Shown piece after piece: positions 21,001 to 30,000 of a stretch of 34,409 nucleotides of DNA. The notes beneath the pieces were generated by a model. The model did no database searches. It was not told the DNA's origin and saw nothing but the letters and a program-made list of their open reading frames with translations. The stretch is taken from contig NC_049983.1 of NCBI RefSeq assembly GCF_000003815.2, forward strand, positions 22,248,651 through 22,283,059, given 5' to 3'. This DNA is from Branchiostoma floridae (taxonomy: Eukaryota > Chordata > Leptocardii > Amphioxiformes > Branchiostomatidae). Position numbers and translations under genes: made by a program. Numbering within the stretch: the first letter of the stretch is position 1; each line of letters opens with the position of its first letter.

Positions 21001-24000
21001 GTATAACACATGTTGGATTTAGATTGTTCTTTTAAGAAAATGACAAAGATTTACTGTTCGCAAATAGATCAAATTTTAAAACTCCACATTTCTAACTGTT
21101 TAGTTCCTGGAATCCGACTTCAACCCGTTCGAGTACTCCAACAATTCCCGTAACATCCAGGCCGACGTGCTGGGTCTCGCTGTGAAATGTGGTAATGTCA
21201 CTCTTCCGGTGTCCGGTCTGACGGATCCCATCGACATCTTGTCACGGAGAGAGACTAACAGCCTGAACGGGTCCATGTACACGTTTGCCGGTTCAGTAGC
21301 TTTGGGGAAAGTAGAGGTTTGTTAACTAATGTTCAGGCGTGTTTTTGCCTCGTCCTATAAGAATATGACATTCAGACAGTCACTTAAATATACATTTTGG
21401 ACCAGATTTAAGCAGATTAACATAACTTCCAAGAGAAGAACCTATCGGTGTTTGCTTGCTTGGTTTGTAAGTATAAAGCTGATAATGCCGGCCGAATTGC
21501 AGGTGTTCCAGTTTTACGTGAAGAAGATATCGTCCTCCCTGTCCTTCGTGGTTGACGTCAACACCACCCAGTTTCCTCAGCCAATCACCTTGCTGCTCCG
21601 CAAGGGGGCGCCTCCAACCCCGGCTGCGCACAACTGGACAGTCACCCTGCCACTTCCCGAGGACCAGCTGTTCTCCGTGCCGTGGAGAGACAACAGCTCA
21701 CTGACCTCCAACCCTTACCAGTGGATGGTGCCGACAGGAGACATCGACTTCTCTCCCTTTGATGCAGGAAACATGACAGAGTATTTCATAGGTACTTTTC
21801 CCAATCAATATCTACTTTGATCCAAACTGTCTTGGAAGGCGTACCTTGACTCGAAGACAAGGCTGTAGTGTTGAGATGGTTTGCCAGCGTGAGAAAGCTT
21901 CGAACAGGAAAAGGACAACAACTGTTGTGACTGAAGAAAAGGGAAGATAATGGTATTTCCTTACACTACACACTATTAAGTATCAACCTTCATACAATTT
22001 TGTTTGTGTTACAGGAATAGACTTTGCTGCTACTGCCAACCAGAGCAGCGATGACAACGTCGCCTTCACTTTATACGTCTTTGAGACGTCCTGCGTCTAT
22101 TTTGCGGAAGGCGACACGCATCTGTGGGAGAGGGAAGGTTGCAAAGTAAGTGAATGATCGCATATTTGTTCTGTAACTTACATTGATTACTGAATTTTAT
22201 CAAATCTACTATTCTGCATTATAATCAGTACGTACAATGGTTATTCGCGAGTCTAACGTCAAATGTCAAGACCACAATCCAGAAGATAACAAAACCCACG
22301 CCAAAGACTTGAATCTCAGTACGCACAAGAAACACTCTTCGCGGCAGATAGTAACTGTAAGTCAAGAAAGTCAGTAATGGACATGTGCTTAATACTGTAG
22401 TACCATGTGCCTATAACACCCAAGTCGATATAGAAAAAAGCATCGCTCTCAGATATAACATCATTGATATTTGTTAATTTTGAGGTGTCTCGTTGATGTC
22501 TTAAGCTACGGGCACAACCCGCCGTACGTGCAATTTGTCCTAACGTTTTTTTGGGGAGGCCTCGTCCGCCACGTATTTCTGGAAACGTGAGGAACGACTG
22601 GCGGCAAGAGCGAGGAGGGAGTACGTCAACGCACGGTACACAACGGTTTTGCCTGCACGTAAAGTTTTACGGCGTGTCTGCGTGGTCAATCGTACGGAGG
22701 CGGTACTTATCACTTACGGATCCAAAAAGATTGCCCACGTTTTGGCACGTAGACAGCACGTATTTGCACTTACGGCGGGTTGTGCCCTTATCTTAAAATT
22801 ATGTCCTAATGAACTTCAGGTCGGTCTATTGTCCAACCTGACACACATCCACTGCCAGTGCGACCACCTGACCAAATTCTCCGGCTTTGTGGCGCCGAAC
22901 CCGCTCAACATCCAGGAGGCCCTGTCGGCCAACGTCCTGGAAAACCCGGCAGGCCTCATTCTGGTACTGGTCGTGTTCTCGTCATACTTACTGGGTGTGC
23001 TCTGGGCAAGGAAGGAGGACAGGAAAGACCTGTCTAAGGTACGACATGTCGATTCATCCACAGAACGTTTACACTGCAAATACACCATGTCCATTGCCAA
23101 TATCTATTGTTGACAAATTGATCATGGAATCGTACGATATGTTTCAGATCTAATCATTGATAGTTCAGAATTTATTCCATTTTTTTCAAGATTTTCAGTC
23201 CGTTTGCTGCAGTAAAATCTGTCAAAAAGACATGAAAATCACATCGTTTTTTCATGGATGTGCAATGTCCTGCGGGTCACGTGGCGAAACTGTAGGGTGT
23301 TTGGCTCAGACCCAGAGGTCCTGGGTTCATCTCCTGTCATGCTACCGATGTTTGGCCTTGGAAAATGCACCTTACACGACTTTCCTCTCATCTCACTTCA
23401 TGCATGTGTAAGAATGGGTACCTGACTTCGGTTGGGGTGGTAACAGGCGATGGAAGAAGCCTTCCAATACTGTGCCCTAGAAACACTTCAAACAGGCGAT
23501 CACAGGCCACGCCCCCTACGGTCTCAAAACGTCTGTGGGACTAACTTTTTACTTCATTCTTTTGCCAGGCTGGGGTGGGGCTCCTTCCTGGCCACAAGCT
23601 GAACCCCCGTCAGGACTGTCAGTATCTCGTCACTGTTTACACCGGTTTCCGGGGCAACGCAGGAACAACTGCCGAGGTGTGTTCTTTTTGTTTCTTTTCT
23701 GTCATTCGTTACTGTTCCACTCCTGTCCTGTCCGTCTGTGTCCGAGTCGACAGGACATGCTCAACAATAGAAGTCATGTTGACTGGCATGCACATCTGAT
23801 AACAAGGTAAGGAATCATGCATCTGTTCCTTTGTATCGAAAAAAAGAGAAAAAGACGAAAGAAGAAGATTTACATAGTGTACCCTCCAACAGTGTCATCT
23901 ATGTGGAGCCGGCAGTTCAAGCGACCCAGTACAAAAAGTCAGCAAATGTATATAAGGGCCAAAAAAGACGGGAAAATGCCCGGAGACCCTGCTATGGAGG

Positions 24001-27000
24001 CTACGTTTTCGTCCGGAAATTCTTTATAACACTGGTATTGGTATTGTCTACTGTGTACGGCAGGTATCTCTGGTCCTCCACGGGTTCCACGCGGAAAGCC
24101 TGCCCATCACACTGCGGGACCCAGGCCGGCTTCTCTTCGAGAAGGGCAGTGTGGACGCCTTCCTGCTGTCCACAGATCAGCCGCTAGGGGGCCTGACTCA
24201 TCTCCAGATCTGGCACAACAACGCAGGTTATAGCCCATCCTGGTGAGTAAAGTATTCCAGTATTTGGGGGGCTTTTCAGGATACCTATTTTGCCTGTCTT
24301 ATATATGTACCCTTGTAAAAAATAATTTCCCTTTCTTATTCCACACAAGGATTAATCATGCTAAATATCACAAAAACATTTATCGGACAACGAAACTCAC
24401 CCCCATTACATATTCATGGAGTAATAAAGACATTTGTACACAGGTTCCTCAGCCAAGTCGTTGTGGTCAACAAAGGAACAAACGTCACGACGTACTTCCT
24501 CTGTAACAGGAGAGCTGTGTCCATGCCTCTGTCCCCGCATCCTTCTCTGTACTGTTAGTATTTCGTAAACGCCACCGAAGACCTGGCAAAAAATAAGGAG
24601 TGTCCGATTCGGTCCAGATAAAATTAGTCTAGACCATATGGGAGGGTGAACTTATACAGATCAGCAAGTTGTGTAATCCCTTAAAAAGTACAGGACGTAT
24701 GTGTTGAATCACTTAGCTCTAAGATTACAAATCCATGTCTGCTACAGACCAAAAAAAGCCAGGGTCTGCAGGTGGTAGAGTGAAACACAACATTGTTCCT
24801 AGGCCTCAGCAAGTGGATGACTGTTGATGTTTGTGTTGCCAGGTGGTTGGCCATCGACAGGGAAGACGGAAACATCGAGCGTGCCGTCCCCGCTGCAGGC
24901 CCAGAAGAAATGACCAGCTTCCGCACTGTTTTTGGCGCAAAAAGTGCCAGGTACGTGATATAAAATTAGCCAAATCAGGCAGATTCTAATCCTAAAAGTA
25001 CAGCCATGCTAGATGATCAGACGCTAGAAGAAAACTGCTACCCTCTTTTGGTCAAATGTCGTTTGCTTATGTGTCTTAACACAATGGAATATACCTGGAA
25101 TAAGAAATATTTCGCCAAAGGTCTATGTCCTGAATGCATGAAGACCATGTTGTAAGAGGCTTAATTCTGAGTCCAAACAAAAGCCCTTTATTTCATGTGT
25201 CAAGCTTGTTGCACATGCATATCCGGTTGCCTCCCATCCATTATGCTCCATCCAGGGACATGAACGATGGCCACCTGTGGTTCTCCGTGGCCGGCCGCCC
25301 TGCCCGGAGCCCGTTCACCCGTGTCCAGCGCCTGTCCTGCTGCCTGACGCTGCTCTACAGCACCATGCTCACCAACATCATGTTCTTCGGCCGCGGAGAC
25401 GACTTCGACCCTCCCGAGCCGCTCAGGATCGCAGGGCTGGAAATCAAGCCGCCGATTTCTCTCCCACAGGTAAATTCATTTCATTTCGCTCCGTTTCATT
25501 TTTTTTTATTTCTGCAGGAAATGCCTTTCACCTGATTGCGGTTTTCACAGAGTTCGAGGGGAAGGGGCGAACCCCATCCTAAAACAGTATTGTGGTAATA
25601 GAACATGACAGAAACATAACATTATATGATTAACTTAACTAAATAGAAAATACCTTGCAGTGGAAATTTCGTATCTATGTGTAGATCGAAAACAAAAATA
25701 ACGATGATATAGCTCTCAACTGAAAACACGGTATGTTGTATGACTGAAAACACATTTTCTTTATTTGAAACACTTTTACTCCTAGACTATTAGCTTGACT
25801 ATTCAATTTAGTCAAGCCGTGGGTAGTCGTCATGCACTAAAAATACGCAACTGTTGGCAGGCAATTGTAATTCAAATAGCAAATTAAATCGTGGTTACAA
25901 ACGATTCTAATCGATGCCTTTTTGGTTTCTCTTTGTCAGCTGATGATCGGGATACAGAGTGCGGTCATCATCATGCCAGTCAATCTGCTCATCGTCTTCT
26001 TGTTCCGTCAGTCAGATAAAAAGAAAGGGAAGAACACATCTAATGATGCTAAGAAACGTTCAACAGAAGGTCAGGGAGCTATCGAGGACGCTTTACGACA
26101 AGATACAAAGAAAGTCAAGTACAGGCCAGGCAACCATGATTTGTACCGAAAAGATGGTAAAAAGCACCGAACTTCTCTGCGTCCTGTGGTTGACAACAAA
26201 CTTCGAGTCGTGCAGCTGGCATCAGAGCGGAGCGACCGTCCCTACAGTAGTGACTGTGACGAAGAAGATTCCTCAGGACAAAAGTGCCCGGTTTCTCGGT
26301 GGGCTGCCTTCGTGGGTGAGTTACGTAACTTTGCAACAATAGGAAGCATTTGAGTGCAGATCAAATGGATTAACTAGCAACTGACATCAGGTGACTCAAG
26401 ACAGAACGCTCCACTCCAGTGGCAGTCGTGATTACCACAGACTATGTTCAAGTTTGAACAGTTTACTCTAACTTGACTTACTGTAGCTAGCTTCAATGTT
26501 TCAAACAACCACCCACCCATCACGTGGTTCTCAATGTTTTCATAAACTAATTATATTGTAGCTTCCACCAAGCCGCTCCTTCTTTCTCCTATCATTAAGT
26601 TCGGCATCCAGTGTGAGAGCAGATAATTGTCGCATCTAACAACTTTCATTGGCTGACATTGGGTAAAGCCCCGGTCACAAGAATCGTACGATTGACTGCG
26701 ATGGAGGTTTTATGCGCGGCACAAGCGCAGAACGTTGTAAGTCGGGGAAGAATCGGAAGCAATGGTTTAAATATATGAAGCCGTGGTCACAAGGATCGTA
26801 ATGCATCGTACGATGAGGTCATTAGAGCGTATCTGCGTCAATCGCAGGTAAATCATAGTAAATCGGGGAGCGTCGTATGGCGAAAATAGAGCTGAAATGG
26901 ATTTTGAACATGTTCAAAATTTCGCTATCGTCGTAAGATTTTATTTGCCGCCAAAGCAGACTTCATTACGGCAATTTTTGTCTACTGATGAGGTTTTAGA

Positions 27001-30000
27001 TTTATGAATTGTTAGCATGTTGTGATTGTTTCAGTTTTCCCTGATATTGTCGATATTGACGAAAAGGGAAATATATCAGTCGCAACTGCCACAATCGCAA
27101 CCAGAGAACAGCGCGCCCCACACAGGTGATGCAGACAATTGTTTGATCGCTTCATGCACGTGAGTTTATAATTAGATCAAATCTCAGCTCTCGTCGGTCT
27201 TGGGTCAGTTTACCATAATCGTAATAACCATGGGGACAACTCAAACATAAAGGCAGGCTCTATGAGTCGGAAATATATATGATATAATGCTTATGATATG
27301 ATTTTTGCATGATGGCATCTTTTTGTTGATAGCATATCATGATACAATCTTCGAAAGAGCCTAACACGCAGAGCCGGCAAGCAGGCCGAGATAACCATAC
27401 CAGTACTCACGCTTGATTTGAACTTTTCCTTGTAATACTCTTATTGTCTTGGTCTTTTTAAATTCATTTTTACAGTTAAAGATATTATAGGAAGGTATTC
27501 AACAGCTATGTCCACATTTTGTTCGTTAAAGAAGCACAAAAACGGTCAGACGGCTATACAGAAGAGACACAAGTTAAAAATCGTACGACGCTGGAAAAAT
27601 TTTGAACATCATCCGATGCTCTGCGATGCTCTGCGATGCTCTGCGATGGCTGATTTTGCTTACGATTTAGCTGCGATCCACTGTGATCATCGTGCGATAG
27701 GCGTAATATGCCATCGTAAGGACGCCGTACGATTCTTGTGACCGGGGCTTAAGACACAGAATGTACTAACAAGCTACGAACGTTTTACCATTCCAGGCTG
27801 GTGTCTTGTGTGGAGCGCGAGTTTCGTGGCTGCCTTCTTCACGGTACTTTACACGTTGAGCTTTGGTCGGCAGAAAGCCGAGGCCTGGGTCTTCACCTTC
27901 GTGACGTCATTTTTCACCGATCTGTTTTTTGTGCAACCCATCAAGTTGATCATGGTGGCGATTCTGTTTGCCCTTCTCGCAAAGGTATGTTTATAGATAG
28001 AATTCTTTGGCATAGAATATGTCTAGGACTTGTACGCAATACACAACGTTAACAAACAGTACAGGATGAAATATTTTCTTCAGCTGTAAAATATTTTGAA
28101 ATTCATACTTCGTCATTCTCACTGTTACTGAAAATAGAAACCGGTGGAAGATGAAGACCCTCCCCCATCCCCACCAGCAGATGACGAGGAATACACACAC
28201 AGAAGTGGGAAGGTAGCCTTGTCATTACCTGTACAGGCCAGAAAACCGCTTACTTGTTTATGGGTTGATTCGCCAAAATGCAGGTACTGATATAATATTG
28301 GAAACGGTCAGATGTTTTACATAGCATCCACTATCTTTCGTCAGTGACACTGAGAAGATCTGGTAGAAAACAGGTTTATACCCTTACTACGAATTTATAT
28401 AAAAAGGGGCTGAAGACAATTTTTTGGTTGATTTGTTTTACGTTTGTTTGTTTGTTTGAACCTCTATTCATTCATGAAAGCTCGAATCGGCCTGCAGGCT
28501 GCTTTTCATAGATGTTGAATTCTTAAGATGTTTTGTCTTTCCTTGATCACATTGAATGTCTCGAGTGAGTGAGCCGAGTTCTGTCCGTCTTTTGTCAACG
28601 CCTTTCGGGAAGACCGTCTGTCATAAACAGGCTGTCATAAACATCAGCAATTTGCATATGTTTAAATTGCCGTTCGTTCAAGTAAGATTTGTCCCACCAG
28701 GGAGATGGAAGGACTCCCCCAAACAGTTTGGCGACTGCAACTGGTTGGCTGCGATACGTCGGTAGAGGAAGAACTACCCATCGTCAAAGTGTAAGTGGCT
28801 CCGCAATGAACTCTGGTAACATGGTTATTAATATTACAACAACTGCATTTTCAATAATAATTATCGTAAACCAAGTTAACCAGTAGACGTTTTGGACATT
28901 TGAAAATATTGAGACTGTATATCACAAAAAAAGTGTTTCCATTCTTTCATTTACACTCTAGTCTGTCGACACCCAAACCCCATCGACCCCTCCCAGCCCG
29001 TCCATGTTGGCAGAACTAAGAGCCAAGAGTGCCGAGAAGCGTAAAGCACGAGACGCGGTGCTGGAGGTTGTCGGCGTGGGTTTGTTCATCGCAGTGATCA
29101 TGCTGACAGCGTACGGAGAGAGAAGTCCACTCGCGTTTTACATGACGCAGAACGTGCGAGGACTGACCCCGGGGGCCACAGACGTAAGTTGTCCAAAAAA
29201 GAAAGTGATCTCGATCAAGTTTCAGTTTACTGAATTATATAAAGAGCTATTCTTCCACTGGTCGTGACAGAGAGGACAGACGATATGCACAGTATTTACA
29301 GGTTCATTGTACCGGGGAAATTCCCCTAGCTCTTTTCGACAAACATAATGAACAGTGGACCACGGCTTAACGTCCTGTCCTAAGGACTGCAACCCTTTCC
29401 GGTAGCGTGCATGTCGGGTGAGCGACACAGCCGGAATCGAACTCACGGCTTCTAGTTCCAGAGGCAGGGCCGCTAACCACTGGACAACGCACGCTACTCC
29501 AAACGTATTCCTGATGTGAAATAAACAAATGCAGCTATCCACAGGAAATGTAAAGGTCGTTTTGTGTTTTAGGTCAAGGACATCCCGTCGTTCTGGACAT
29601 GGATCACGGACGGTTTGGTTCCGGCCACCCACACTGCACTGCGGTACAACGGAAGAGCCAGCTCCGCTGACCTGGTGTTGGACGATCTGCTGACGCATCC
29701 GGTGGACGGGGTGAGGCTCAGACAAGTTCGACTCAAACCAGGTTTGTGATATTCGTTTTCGTTTCGTTCGTTTGTTTTTATAGGTCATCACTTTATTTCC
29801 TATTGCAAAAGACTCAAATACTACATTATGCCAAAACGTATTTGGAAGGCACAAACTATCCTCACTTCAACTAATACAGGAAAGCTCTGCGAGGTGCCAG
29901 AAAAAATGACATCATTCACATCACGCTGTCAGGCAGACTTCACCATACTCACAGCTGACTCACAAAATTATACCAAGGTGAGCTGTGCTCAGGACAATAC

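Noticed and set aside
23535-24187. Extra exons between 23,677 and 24,063
   Set aside because: The PLAT strands of exons 21 and 22 join directly in phase, and the intervening frames have no family match.
25277-25582. Pro/Arg/His-rich 101-codon open frame
   Set aside because: A wrong-frame reading of exon 25 in GC-rich sequence.
29222-29854. 210-codon open frame on the - strand
   Set aside because: It runs through a tRNA-derived SINE and opposite exon 30, whose frame has polycystin signatures.
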